A DNA stretch of 64,000 nt, from positions 394,319 through 458,318 of the forward strand of contig JAJEKB010020868.1 in the NCBI GenBank assembly GCA_022393335.1. The letters run 5' to 3'. The stretch comes from Macrotrachela quadricornifera (lineage: Eukaryota; Rotifera; Eurotatoria; Philodinida; Philodinidae). Under the pieces are notes generated by a model, which had not been told where the DNA came from, did not search any database, and saw nothing but the letters and a program-made list of their open reading frames with translations. The position numbers and the translations under genes were made by a program. Shown piece after piece: positions 11,301 through 21,796 of this stretch (position 1 is the stretch's first letter; each line of letters begins with the position of its first letter).

Positions 11301-11887
11301 AAAAAAGTAAATGATGAATAAGTAGACAATTGATAGAATTCTTGTTTGAGTATATAACACATCTGTTCAATATGATGATAAACACTTTTGACTTTTTTGT
11401 TCCAAGTTCCAATGGCATAGTTATCATTATTGAGTTGATGATGATTATGATGAAATAGATAGATAACATGAATTTGTGGGATAAAATTAATGAGAGAAAT
11501 AATGTCGAGATCAGAATAGTTATATATTATCATTAGAGCATGAACGTCGTTCATATCAGTAAGAGAATCGATGCATTGATCTTTATCTGTGTACCAATCA
11601 ATTGACGATGAAATACTTTGTAATTGTTCGTTTAATTCCTCAAAATCGAGATCAGATTGATCAATATTTGAAGTTAAAACGATAATGACAGGCTTCTTTG
11701 CTTTATGCATTACATCGACCGATTCTTTGGTTTCATTCTTGTTCACAGTACCCAATTCGATCCATTTGTCAATCAATTCATTACTTTGACCAAGTAAAAA
11801 GTTTGTTGACAATAGTGAATCGATTGAATTCGGCACATTAGTCGACTGATTAATAGTAACTTCTTGTTGAATTTTCGATTCCGTCAT
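8348..11887 (-). CDS. ADP-ribosyltransferase-fold + TPR protein, 1179 aa
   Basis: An intronless gene. Residues about 65-185 form an N-terminal alpha/beta domain seen in bdelloid members (KKPVIIVLTSNI, ALMIIYNYSDLD). Residues 230-430 are an ART domain of the R-S-E class: VYRGQG with R322, FLSTSM with Ser-Thr-Ser 349-351, and EEQEILF with E400 and E402. That combination predicts NAD-dependent mono-ADP-ribosylation, probably of arginine. From residue 450 to about 910 there are about nine to ten kinesin-light-chain-like TPRs of 42 residues (GDYPTAVEYLKKALKIYEK and similar). After a linker, one or two more lie at 1090-1170. It is presumably cytosolic, since no signal peptide or membrane segment is seen. 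The TPRs suggest recognition of partner proteins. The target is unknown. All key catalytic residues are present, so it looks active. Confidence 0.9.
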   Translation of the reverse strand: MTESKIQQEVTINQSTNVPNSIDSLLSTNFLLGQSNELIDKWIELGTVNKNETKESVDVMHKAKKPVIIVLTSNIDQSDLDFEELNEQLQSISSSIDWYTDKDQCIDSLTDMNDVHALMIIYNYSDLDIISLINFIPQIHVIYLFHHNHHQLNNDNYAIGTWNKKVKSVYHHIEQMCYILKQEFYQLSTYSSFTFLSSNSNFSFDELDSSFMYTQLFKEILMEIKYDKNKAKTDFIKYCRDLSTSIDFKSKDIDQFEKEYHENNAIWWYTKASFLYSNVNKALRSQDMKVLMKMAFFLQDLHHHIEKRYLEDNHQSKVIVYRGQGLFNRKFEELKKSKGALFSFNCFLSTSMDRNVAYMLADSIRSQNDMTGIIFRIEIDPVVSPVSFISVEKLGNYLEEQEILFSMHSVFRIGNMEEIEERLWLVNLTITNENDTDLKNLTDFLRKEINFAEGWFRMAFFMERIGNFDGALEIYVNLFDATNDDDKQSQLVAQITIGQAIIDSYLIKGEYALARDFYQHLLNFWLHHLPSDDLLIGFFYQKLGLIHAATGEYSASLENYDKALKLFQKNVPADHRFFGIMYHCIATTQYQMGDFASALINYQKTLQILEKCLPHNHPDLGQIYTNLSSLYHAVEEYSTALSYTQKALEIQKRTLPLGHPSLGVTYNSIALSHLSMGNFLLAHSNLQTSCEILENSQFSNNPIMIKIYNNIGFVQKSLHNYQDALLYFEKAFMIANKSLPSDHIDVASSHVNIGMIKSEMGDYPTAVEYLKKALKIYEKIHLLDHPEHGRAYLIMGSVYHRKGDFSMALVYLEKAFVILKQSVSAIHPLIAVTYRELGSVQQSLGNLSLALSHYEGALRIQKQCFADHHPELLSTYQCITVLKALTTDFNGLTQANKNMLQVQQTTFALNNQSLDDERNVTKRMIGQLEQKYSTISQDWENFTVNMKNYETRTPFQNNFDYRTEIDLCEMFNTGCQTNEILEQQIKLGPKLRSNGVLPPLINNSDHQLFLEKSMEINKQNKMFHIKLQNYHLASQNSLNGDLKTIYLNDLKEYVLQSCESSINFLDIWQRLLPPNDVSLAMEYNQVGIDLCTVREYEKALIVFEKVRDMLLQSCPVNHQYLAHTYNSIALILYAVERYQEAFDSARGSVKSAIIAFGSDHPKTRAYEEQLHHIEQTLSS

Positions 11888-13057
11888 GATATTATTGTAT
11901 CTATCAAATGCTTCTCTCCAAGATAGATTTTTTTCTTTTCTTTTTTTTGTTGGAAATTTCCCCGTGAGGAAGTGAGAAGAAATGTATTTTCATTCTACTT
12001 AATAAATCATTACGTCAATGAAATGCATTAGAACAGAACAAGAAAAAACAAGCGTTTTCATGACTCATGATGATGATGATAAAACGTGAAATTAGTCAAT
12101 CGTCACATGATGGTATACTCACTATTTATTGTTTTTAGACTTAGCCTTTATGATAATGACTAAAATAAATGAAAAGAAACAACAACGAAAGCAGAAGCAA
12201 AAGAATTTTGCGATATTCATCATGTAGTACTTTGAAGATAATCAATGATGAATGATACATTCTTGCCAGACTACCCCTCATCGACAAACAAACATATCGA
12301 ATATAAAATAGTTATTAATTTTACCTTGTTGAATATCCGCAACAACCCATTCAATTGTTATGGATGAATGAATTAACATAGAACTCTCTGATATCGAAGA
12401 AAACGAAAAATCTCTCGCATAAAATCTAAAAACAATCACTTCTTAAACCGTCACAAATAAAAATAACCATCATTACTACCGCAAAGATAACTCCTGCAAT
12501 ATTCTATTGATATTTATTTCCACAACTCGTCTACAATTTAAGAACCAAGCACAAGAACACCATGATTACCATAGAAATGAGATAACAACAAAAGAAACAT
12601 CAGAGAGTTTACACAAGCAATCACTATTACCATAGCTTTGATCATAACCATATACAGAATGCAATCAGATTTGATTTGATTCTTTATTGAATCATAGTCT
12701 GAATTAAAGCCATCTGATGAGATTCTTTAGCAGGAATCGAAATCTAGACCATGGCAACTAGTCTCACCCTCACCCTCAGTACGATATGCTTTAGTGACTT
12801 TCATCACCGATCTTTTGATGAATAAAGAACCTGAATCATTTTCTTTGCCAGTAACATGTTATCGTACCATCGAAATAGGGAGTGAAAGGAGATAAGAGAA
12901 ACAAAGAAAAAACCTTTTATTATCTTTCTCGAAGTTGGAGGCGACGCAAAACATTAACTAAATATTTGCATAGTGATGTGGCCTTCATACTTTCGCAATT
13001 CGTGTTTGGAAAGTGAAACATATGATACGACTCAAAACTACGCCGTGAAAAGATCAT
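11888..13057. other. Divergent intergenic region between ART-TPR and F-box genes
   Basis: About 1.2 kb between two genes transcribed away from each other, so both promoters should lie here. The sequence directly upstream of the ART-TPR start (11935-11950) is a T/C tract. A GATGATGATGATG microsatellite is at about 12065, and CTCACCCTCACCCTCAG at about 12764. No ORF or transposon relic is recognised. Confidence 0.4.
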
Positions 13058-13096
13058 TTGAGATTACTATTGTCTTGTCATAAGAGCGCATTAAGA

Positions 13097-14611
13097 ATGT
13101 CGTTTTCAACTTTGGAAAGCTTGCCTGATGAAATTCTAATCTTAATTATCCAATATTCCAGTGATGCTTTCCATATTCTCCGAGCGTTTCTTGGCTTAAA
13201 TCAGAGATTGAACAATATTATTCTCGATCGACAATTACATTTACTCAGAGATTATTTCTATCTGAAACCACTGAAGGAATATTATGGTTTAGATGAGTTT
13301 GAACAAGCTGCTACCAGTCAACTGACGTCCATTCGGACGAGTGTTGGTGAAGAGAAACTAGTTGAAATACTTCGACCATTGATTGGTTATGCCATTCGAC
13401 AAAGATATCGCGAAGTAGAAGTGAATTTTTATTCACTACGTCGAACATTTCAATATGCTGGTCAAAGACTCGTTGAAAATGAATTTCTTCAATTTGAGCA
13501 CGAACTTGAAACTGAATTTCGCCAGATTAAGAGGGCAGGCGTGACCATCAAAGCAGTAAAACGAATCGAAAAACTTGTTTTCAAGAAAGGCGTATATCTC
13601 GATTATAGATTCGGTAGTTCGGGTGATTTCAATGTGGATTCATTTATCGACGGAGGGTGTTCACAAAATTCTGTATGCAACGATGCAGGAAAATTGAAAA
13701 GACACGTAAAATTATATTTGCAAATCGTTGAAATTCTTCTCATATCAAGTCCCGATCTTTTTACAAATCCGTCATTTACTCAAATTACACGGAGAAAATC
13801 GAGCATTTTCTTTTCTCTCATACCTTCAATTCGCAAACGTACTGGGATCAGATGAGTTGTAACACGATGTATGGTGAATACAACCGATTAATCTTGGATT
13901 TACTTCTTCCCATGTTCTACTGGCGTTCAAGATGGATCAATACAAGGGAGTTCCTTTCCAATGGCGATACTACAACGATTGATTGAAACTAAAACGAAGT
14001 CAAATCATCTCTATATTCGAGCCGTTCAAATAGAAATGGTGAAACTCATATTAGAGCAAGTTTCTCGTGGAACTACCATGCCACTAAGTCTGTGGAACAG
14101 TGGTATGATGGTGTTCTTGAGAAATTTAATCAAAGAAAAGCGATTAGATATTGTCGAAGTTCTTTGTCATCAGCCATTTATGGAAGATTTCTTTCAAAAA
14201 CAAGTTTATGTTCGCAAATGGATTAGTATTATGGTTGGCACTCGCAAGGATAGCGACGCATTCTATGCGATCATTAACTATCCAACATTCCAATCAGTAT
14301 TTTCACAAAAAGATCTCTTATTTGTTTTATTAGATAGGCAGGAACGCAAAGGTTTAGAAAGATTATTGGCAATATCTCCGAATTTGATCAATGAATTAGA
14401 TGAGGAAGGGAATGATCCATTATTATATTGTGCTCTGAGGAACTCTCGTTCTTCTTATCGAATCATTGAAATGTTAATCAAAAAGGGCTGTGATCCGATG
14501 AGAAAAAATATCCATGGACAAACATTTCGAGATGCTTTACATCTTTCACAAAATCAAAAGTTACGCGACACTTTGATTCAATATCAAGTTGTCGATGAAT
14601 CGTCGTTATAA
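13097..14611 (+). pseudogene. F-box protein with ankyrin-like C-terminus, two frame breaks
   Basis: The likely start is the ATG at 13097 (MSFSTLESLPDEILILIIQY), since an upstream in-frame ATG at 13058 only adds 13 atypical residues. The F-box is at residues 6-45. Frame 1 ends at a TGA at 13853. The natural continuation is in another frame (HFLFSHTFNSQTYWDQ to about INTREFLSNGD, roughly 13805-13960), and then frame 1 again from about 13961 to the TAA at 14609. The last part has helical repeats of ankyrin type (RIIEMLIKKGCDPMRKNIHG; also LLAISPNLINELDEEGNDPL). No splice sites explain the shifts. So it is either a young pseudogene or one with two compensating assembly indels. The role would be an SCF substrate adaptor if intact. 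Confidence 0.65.
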
Positions 14612-15144
14612 AGCTCGCTACCAAATATATAGTGTCCCAGAAGTAACTCCATAAGGGAGAAATCGAATATCTTCACTATACTTTAACCAAATGAGCTGAA
14701 CTTTCCACCGAAAGTAGAGGACTATTCAGACTATTTATTCATACAGAAACGATTAAATTAAATATATGTACCGAATCAGTACACTGTCTTTCAATTCTTA
14801 CTAAGCAGTTTCAGTCATGAGTAATTCAACGTAAATATTCGTCCTATTGAAATTGATGAACATAGATATTTGTGTGTGAAAAGAGACGTGGATTTAGAGA
14901 TGAACGAGAGAGAAGAGATAACATCACATTGTTTCATTTCACGATAGTGAAGATGAGTAAACGTCGTTGAGGATGAGTTTGATCAAAGAAAATAATTCAA
15001 GTTGAAAGAGAAAAGAATCCATTGATTCAATTCAAGTATGAACTATCTGCAATCATGGTATCTATCCACAGAGATATATCCAAAATGAATTAAATAGATT
15101 TAACCACATATGATATGCTTAACAAACAGATCGACCTATGTTTC
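14612..15144. other. Intergenic, no gene recognised
   Basis: This holds the 3' flank of the F-box/ankyrin gene and the 5' flank of the LTR-like repeat. I see no ORF with a family motif and no inverted repeat. Confidence 0.3.
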
Positions 15145-15632
15145 TGTTAGCGTCTACAGATGTCACATTGTGACGCTAACTTGTGATATACGTGTTTTCT
15201 TTCTTTCCTCTGTTATAGATATATCACATCGTTGATCATCGTGTTCTCATGATGATCAACTCGCTTGCGTCCTTTGTCTTTCTCTCTATTACGCATTTTG
15301 ATTTTCTCATATTTTCCTATATATGTCCTTGTTTTTCTTTTTTCTTGTTGTTCGTTATATTTCACTGTTTGTCGTGATCTTCCTTAGTTTTGCTCACTGT
15401 TATCTTCACTATTCTCTTCGTGATATTTGTGATCTTTTTGATTTATTAACTGCGTTAATAAATCTTCTTACGATCGCATCACATCTGATCTTATTCCAGG
15501 AGCCTCACGGTAGGTATATATTGTGAGATATTCTCAAGAGTTGCGGATCAGAGAACTCCGAGTTCGCCATTCAGCCTACGTCATTTACGGTGGTTGAAGC
15601 CATAGTCTATATTCCCAAAAGAGAGTCTCACA
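15145..15632 (+). repeat. LTR-like repeat, copy A (putative solo LTR)
   Basis: About 488 bp in the plus orientation, homologous to the inverted copy at 2422-2901. It starts TGTTAGCGTCTACAGATGTC, with a hairpin formed by GTTAGCGTC and GACGCTAAC within the first 35 bases, and ends AGAGAGTCTCACA. It is T-rich in the middle. No gag/pol-like sequence is adjacent. Flanking bases (ATGTTTC before, ATCGAG after) do not give a target duplication, so the label rests on the TG...CA ends, the length and the presence of two copies. Confidence 0.6.
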
Positions 15633-16036
15633 ATCGAGACGCATCGTAATTTGCTAGAATCATCCTCAATGACTCAAAGTTGTGAAATTACACAACTATT
15701 TGACTGTTGTACCATTGTTCCGTGAAAATGTATTAAAAAAACTTTATTTCTCATTTTTCAAATAATATTATGCAACTTGAAGTATGTCATGAGTATTGCT
15801 CTCTACTTTCCCTGAAAATAACTCTCGTTCACATGACAAAGCATTACATTATTATTTTTTAATACGAACGATCAAAACAAACATATAAAATACGCAGTTT
15901 CGTCAAACAAGCAACGAAAAACATCGAGTTGCTGACAGTAAACGCCGTCTCAATCGTTCTCACTTCGAACAAGAAAATTTTTTTAACGGTGAAAGTGTTC
16001 TTTGTATTCTTTATAATTTAGTTTATTCATTTCATT
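15633..16036. other. Intergenic upstream of the split DUF4246-like gene
   Basis: No ORF is recognised. It probably holds the former promoter of the gene starting at 16037. Confidence 0.3.
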
Positions 16037-17534
16037 ATGGCGACACAAACAAACTGCGACTTTGATAGTGATGGCGAAGATGATCGTATATCGAAGACGG
16101 GAGAATGATTAAAAATTGCGACAAATCCTAATTCTTTATTACTGAATTACGAGTGACTACAATTTTGTCGAATACAAAAAATGTCGATTGTTGTATTATC
16201 AAGTATCATTTTGATGAATTTCAATTTCAATTATAATCAACTTGGAATCAACTTGGAATCAACTTGGAACCAACTTGGAATCAACTTGGAATCATGCTGG
16301 AATCAAGTTGAAATCATGTTAGAATCAACTTGGAATCATGTTGATTCCAAGTTGATACTAACTTGATTCCAACATGATTCCAAGTTGATACTAACTTGAT
16401 TCCAACATGATTCCAACATGATTCCAAGTTGATACTAACTTGATTCCAAGTTGATTCCAAGTTGGTTCCAAGTTGATTCCAACTTGATTCTAACATGATT
16501 CCAAGTTGGTTCCAACTTGATTCCAACTTGATTCTAACATGATTCCAAGTTGATTCCAAGTTGATTCCAACATGATTCCAAGTTGATTCCAACATCATTC
16601 CATGTTGATTATAATTGAAATTGAAATTCATCAAAATGATACTTGATAATACAACAATCGACATTTTTTAATAAAAATTGTCGAATTCGACAAATTTGGA
16701 ATTAAATTTTGTCGATCGACAAATTTTTTTTCGACAAATTTTATCGACAAATTTGCGATCGACATTTTTTGTATTCGACAAAATTGATGTTTCCCCTGAA
16801 TTACGACCAAAACCTGGGCGATAATGAGGGTCACTCATTTCTTAAGACATTTCCAAGAGAAATAATCCGAGAGGTGCAGAAAGACTGTATTCGTAAATAT
16901 TTTGCTGTTGAACATCCAATATGGCAATGTGATAATGTTTGTGGTAAGAAAAGAATGGATATTCGTTACGAACTATTAAGAACATTCAATAAATTAAATA
17001 AAAAGCGACAAAATTTTCATGATTATCTATCAACAGTCGAAGATATTATTGATCCGGATCTACTGGTTTATAAACCTGATGAAGTGACACAAAATTCTAA
17101 TGGATATTATGAGTCAAACAAACAATCTACGTAAGTATAGATGAAGAAAGGTTACAGTTGCGCCCCTAACAAAATTCTAGAATTTTTCGACCATGTATTT
17201 TAACCATAATTCTGATTTCATGTCTTTATTTTTAAAATCGTGGAGAGGCAACGAGGGCTTACCTCATCGTAGCTCCTATCAGTGGATACCAAGCGAATTT
17301 CTTGTTTCTTCTTCTACTTCTAATGGCAACAATTTAACTGAATATAAAGCACATAGTCAAACACCAATCTTGCATTTACCGATGAATGAAGAGTATGAAC
17401 AAACATATCAAAATTTGGAGAAAATATTTGAAAAACTTGTATCAATGTTTAAAAAATTGAATGTATTGAATTCTAATGAATTTGAAACACGTCTACAGGT
17501 TATTGTTAAAGTACAAAGTTACAATATAAAACCA
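16037..17534 (+). pseudogene. DUF4246-like protein, truncated and split by a foldback element
   Basis: The left piece is an ATG at 16037 with 23 acidic codons (DSDGEDD) and a TGA at 16106, then open sequence ...NPNSLLLNY to 16152. The right piece resumes at 16796 in the same frame (LNYDQNLGDNEGHSFLK) and runs to a GTAAGT donor at 17131. A further open block at 17193-17534 contains SSYQWIPSEF, YQNLEKIFEKLVSMFKK and LQVIVKVQSYNIKPG, and ends at a GTAAAC donor. Those last motifs recall DUF4246 proteins (fungal/bdelloid, thought to be 2-oxoglutarate-Fe(II) oxygenase-like), which carry them just before the catalytic barrel. The barrel is absent. Repeats follow instead. The join between the two right-hand blocks is not resolved, since the nearest AG acceptors give the wrong phase. 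Family call is from memory and moderate. Confidence 0.5.
16153..16795. mobile_element. Foldback element with internal 11-12-bp tandem repeats and 11-bp target duplication
   Basis: The whole 643 bp folds on itself. The outer arms share TTTTGTCGAATACAAAAAAT (about 16163) and its complement (about 16763-16785). The inner arms are 16181-16240 and 16606-16672. Between them are tandem units of AACTTGGAATC on the left, which switch to the complement GATTCCAAGTT near 16330 and continue to about 16610. The right flank has extra short palindromes built on TCGACAAATTT. CTGAATTACGA occurs at 16142-16152 and again at 16796-16806, a perfect 11-bp duplication at the two ends. There is no transposase. The open frames inside it, rich in ESTWNQ-type repeats, are by-products of the tandem repeat. 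Confidence 0.85.
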
Positions 17535-19100
17535 GGTAAACTTGAATAACTAATATTCCACCTTTTTTAGTCTCTGAATATATTCCCTCGACTGAAGGGA
17601 GGATTGTAAGGAAAAAATGAAAATGCGTTTGTCCGTCCGTTTGTTTGTTTGTCGCAGGTCAAAAAAACATTTGATGGGTGATAGATCAAGAGTAAAAAAA
17701 ACATCGGTGAGTCATTCCCTCGACTGTAAGGAGGGTCATATGAAAAAAAATAGTCCTTGCTTGCTTGCTTGTCGTCGGGGTCAAAGGTCAAAAAAACATG
17801 TTTTCAAGAAAATAACGATTTTGTATAAAGTTTGACCAAAGGTAATCGGGGTTGGGGAATCGATTGGCATGATTAGTTTTTTAGTTTTCTGACCCAGAAA
17901 ATTATTTTTTTACCAAAAATGTTTTTTTGACCCCAAAAAATTATTTTTTCACACCAGGTTTCGAACCAATCAGAAATGTTGGTGACTAGATTTCATCACA
18001 CCGTGTTTTTTGACCCTAGGTTTCGGACCAATCAGAATTGTTGGGGCTCGGTGTCCCTAGATCATGTTCCCTCGACTGAAGGGAGATCATATGTAAAAAC
18101 TAAAATGCGTTCGTTTTCTGGTATTCGGGTCAAAGGAACACCATGTTTATATGTCCTCAGGTTTTCGATCAAGCAGATTTCTTTGCGACCGGATTTTACC
18201 AGAGCATGTTCCATGGTGTGTAACGAACACCATTGTTGATTGTGGTGACATCTGAATTGATCAATTGATGTTAGGAATTAGTGAGGTTTGGTATATTTTA
18301 TCAAAAACAGCTGCTTTTTTTGTGAGTTTTTGATTTTACCATGGGGTGTGATGAACACAATCGCCTATAGTGCTGGTATCGAAATTGATCAATTGATGTT
18401 AGGAATGGATAAGGTTTGATATTTTTCGTCAAAAACAGATGTTTTGTTACAAACTGAGAATTTCCTCATGGTGGGTGATGAACAGCATTGTGTGTTCTTT
18501 TTTCCCCTCTTATCCCTTCGACTGAAGGAAGGGTGATATGAAAAAAACTAAAATGCGTTTGTCTGTGTGTGTGTGTGTGTCGCAGGTCAAAAGAACACAA
18601 AGGCTTCAAAGTACCATTATAAAGTTTGACCAAAGGTTCTAGGGGTCGCGAAATCAAATGGGACTATTAGTTTTTCAATTTTTTCAAGTAATTTTTTTTG
18701 CTAAAAAAAAAGCTTTTTTAAGGAAAAAATTTTTTTTTTAGAAAGTTTGATCAAAGAACATTAGGGTAGAGGAATCGATTGGTGATGCTAGTTTCTTGAA
18801 ATTTTTTTCAGATTAATTTTTTTACACAAAGGAAAGGTTTTTTACAAAAAAATTTTCTTTACTTATAAAGTTTGACCAAAAGCTATCGGGTTCAAGAAAT
18901 CGAATGGCATTATTAGTTTTTCAAGATTTCCAAATTATTTTTTTAGGTCATAAAAGGTTTTTTCTAAGAAATCAATGACTTTTAATAAAGTGTCACTAAA
19001 GGCCCTTGCGGACAAGGAATGGAATGATATTATTATTTTATCAAAATTTTCAACGGATTTCGCTAACTGAAGGGAGGGCCACATAAAAAGTTATAATTTG
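17535..19100. repeat. Field of degenerate repeats headed by a CCCTCGACTGAAGGGAGG motif
   Basis: Four or more diverged units start with CCCTCGACTGAAGGGAGG or close variants (about 17585, 17717, 18069, 18513, decayed at 19063). Each is followed by a stretch resembling AAAATGCGTTTGTCTGTCTG and TCGCAGGTCAAA. A second word, ATAAAGTTTGACCAAAGGT, occurs at about 17825, 18620, 18742, 18865 and 18988, followed by GGAATCGATTGG-like text and T tracts. The units differ in length and order, so this is a degenerate tandem/dispersed family, not a clean satellite. Related sequence appears inverted at about 50750-50960 and near 47640. Confidence 0.7.
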
Positions 19101-19863
19101 TTTACTTGTTTGATTGACGTCGGATGTGAAGTCAAACGTTAAAGGACAGTACAATAACGTAAAATTATCTATCTACAGAATAATCACTGCGATCATTTTC
19201 AACACGGTACCATAGGTCAGCGATCGCTGCACCCTACTTTTGAACTGATCAGAATCTTTTAGGTTACAGAATCAGCCAATCATGGTTTTTGGCCCTCGAA
19301 CATTCGAGCAATTAGATCCTTTTGGGCTATGCAGTCCGCCAATCCCGTGTTTAGATCCGTGAGCCTCGACCTAATCAGATTCTTCTAGAGTGGTAAGTAA
19401 ACTCATCGGCCTCGTAAACTTAAACGCATCGAGCTAGTCCGAGTTTATATAATTTTGTGAGCCGTAATTATATGTTGTGGAAATGGATATTACAGCTAAG
19501 CCTAGGTCTTTCGAGACGAAAGTATCAGGCAAACATATATTGTAACTATCTATCTTCGAGCGAGTTAGTTTGTCGAAGTTTTAAACTCATATCGGCTGGG
19601 ATGATTAAGATAGAATTTCTGTAGACCACGTAATTTTAACTGACGAGCGAACCTTTTTAGGTGGTAAAAAGCTTTTGGATTCAGACTACTTCTATCTTGT
19701 ACACCCCAATGAGTAGTGAAATACTCTCAGTTGATTCATCCCCATATTACTTTGGGATGGAGTTATGACCATTTTACTGGTTTTTCGACCTATGGCACCC
19801 TGTCGACAGCACTTCTAAATGAGTGAATTTAGATCTGTAATTATGTCCATAAAGAGATCTTAT
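19101..19863. other. Unassigned, unusually GC-richer stretch
   Basis: No ORF over 60 codons and no recognised repeat. Base composition is less AT-rich than its surroundings, which may point to a different origin, but no family is recognised. Confidence 0.25.
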
Positions 19864-20054
19864 AAATATTAGTATACCCTGAAACTTTCAGACAAAACAA
19901 ATGTATGCTTAACGAGATAATGAGTTTTTAAAAAACGACTGTTTTCCAATGATAAATTTTATAATGGTGCGTGAATGAGTCGTTTTTTAAAAACTCATTA
20001 TCTCGATAAGGATACATTCGTTTTGTCTGAAAGCTTCAGGGTATACTAATATTT
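19864..20054. mobile_element. MITE-like hairpin with 77-bp arms
   Basis: The arm 19864-19940 (AAATATTAGTATACCCTGAA ... AAAAAACGACT) is matched by the inverted arm 19978-20054 (AGTCGTTTTTTAAAAACTCA ... TAATATTT) with few mismatches, and the loop is only about 37 bp. Size and structure fit a short non-autonomous foldback element. The TA/AT-rich flanks hide any target duplication. Confidence 0.8.
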
Positions 20055-21796
20055 ATTGATAATGTTGTGCATGCTATTTGATAGATATTAGTTCTTTTCA
20101 TATTCATTTTTAAATGATGTATAAAATAAACTTTTTGTTATTTAGTTGATTATGAAAATGCTAGAATAAATCTTCTTAATTATAAAATAATTCGGATATT
20201 TTTCGGCTTTGCTGCAGAGCAATAAAATTTAAATTGTATATTACTTTATTTAAAGATATATTCATGAATAGTACAACTGGAAATGATATCAAGAGCACTT
20301 TCATTTCCCATCATTCCAGTTAAACACTCTAATTCATCTGTATACTCTGTTATAAATTGCCAATATTAAAGCGATACAAAATAAATAAGAAGCACATGGT
20401 AACGCTGTTGCTACCATAAAATAAAGAGAAAAATTATATTTCTGAATATTTTTCTCGGTTGTAAGGGATACTTATTTCAAATATGATTTTCTCGCATAAT
20501 ATTGTGCTGAACGATTAATTTTGCGTCAACGATTGGTTAAATTAGAATAAACGGTACTATTTATATTATTCTGATGCTCAACATAACTACCGCAATATAT
20601 TTATTTCATAACATGGTTAATTCTAATACTAATCACATTTTTAAAGTTAGAGCCGAATTTATAGAGGAAAAAAATACCAATAAAATATCAAAATAGGGTT
20701 ATAACAAGTTGTTTCAGGAAGAGAAAAGTATCAACTTGAGGATAAAAATTCAGTCGAGGGTTAAGCGAGTCAGTCTAGATGAGCGTTATCTTGTTTTTTA
20801 TGTATAAATTACCAAATTTTTATTATAAAATTAAAAAAACTTCCAATTGATAAAAAAAATATTGATTAATCGCGATTTAGCATTCTGATTTTTTTGCAAT
20901 TACGATTAATCAAATTTTGTATGAATATCGCGATTAAATCTGATTTAATCGGTGATTTTTACAGAAAACCCGATTAATCACGATTTAATGTTAATATTTT
21001 TGAAAATCGTCCAAATCACCAGGATTTTCGTGACATGGGGATTTGTCAGAGGAATTATCGGCGTACTACACACGTCTGAGACGATCTATAAAATGGTATC
21101 AAAAGGTAGCATTTGAACTGATATGTAGAACATCAATAGTGAGTAGTTATTTGATAAATAAAGAGAATTATACAACAGACAACATAAAGAATGTATAATC
21201 AGTCCTAATCCCATCTGTTTTGATCATAATTATTTTTTTCCACGCTCATACATTGATTTTTATCCAAAAGATGCACCGTCAAATTTTCTAAAAAATGTAT
21301 ACTAAGCCTTTTATTATAGAATAGCAAAGTAAAAAGCTAAATAAAAAATACTAAGAAATAAGGAAAGTCAACACGTTCCAAATGGTACACTTAACTGATA
21401 TTTTCTAATAAGAAAACTAAAAGAAAAAGAATTCTCAGTATTTTCATGATGTCTTTTCATTTTTCTGCCCTCAAATAAAATATTTAGTACACATTTTGTA
21501 GAGAATTTGACGATGTGTCTTATTAAAAAAAAAGAACCATAACTGAAGATTAAAAAGAGACAAAGTCATAATCAAAATACAAAGAGGCTCAGAACTTCTT
21601 ACACATTCTGCATATTTAAAAAATTTCGCCTCGTTTAAAAGTCAACTTAATCAAACTTTTTCGTTCTTATTTATTTTATTTTATTTAAAAAAAATAAGAG
21701 AAGTCATTTTTATAATATATTTATTATCTGACTATGATTGTAAATAGATACTTGAACAAGTGAATTGTATAATATGAATTAATTTGTATATATATA
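20055..21796. other. AT-rich intergenic with GATTAATC repeats
   Basis: No gene is recognised. From about 20857 to 21005 there are several overlapping copies of GATTAATCGCGATTTAAT and its variants in both orientations, like the subterminal repeats of hAT elements. No TIR pair or target duplication was found. At about 20754 there is a word TCGAGGGTTAAGCGAGTC that recurs in better form at about 28970. Confidence 0.35.

Noticed and set aside
12065..12080. GATGATGATGATG and other microsatellites, including CAT repeats at about 5535
   Set aside because: Ordinary simple repeats. The latter lies inside the F-box pseudogene and only yields a His tract.
16181..16664. Long open frames on both strands rich in ESTWNQLGI-type repeats
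   Set aside because: They are translations of the 11-12-bp tandem repeat in the foldback element and mirror each other on the two strands. They are not genes.
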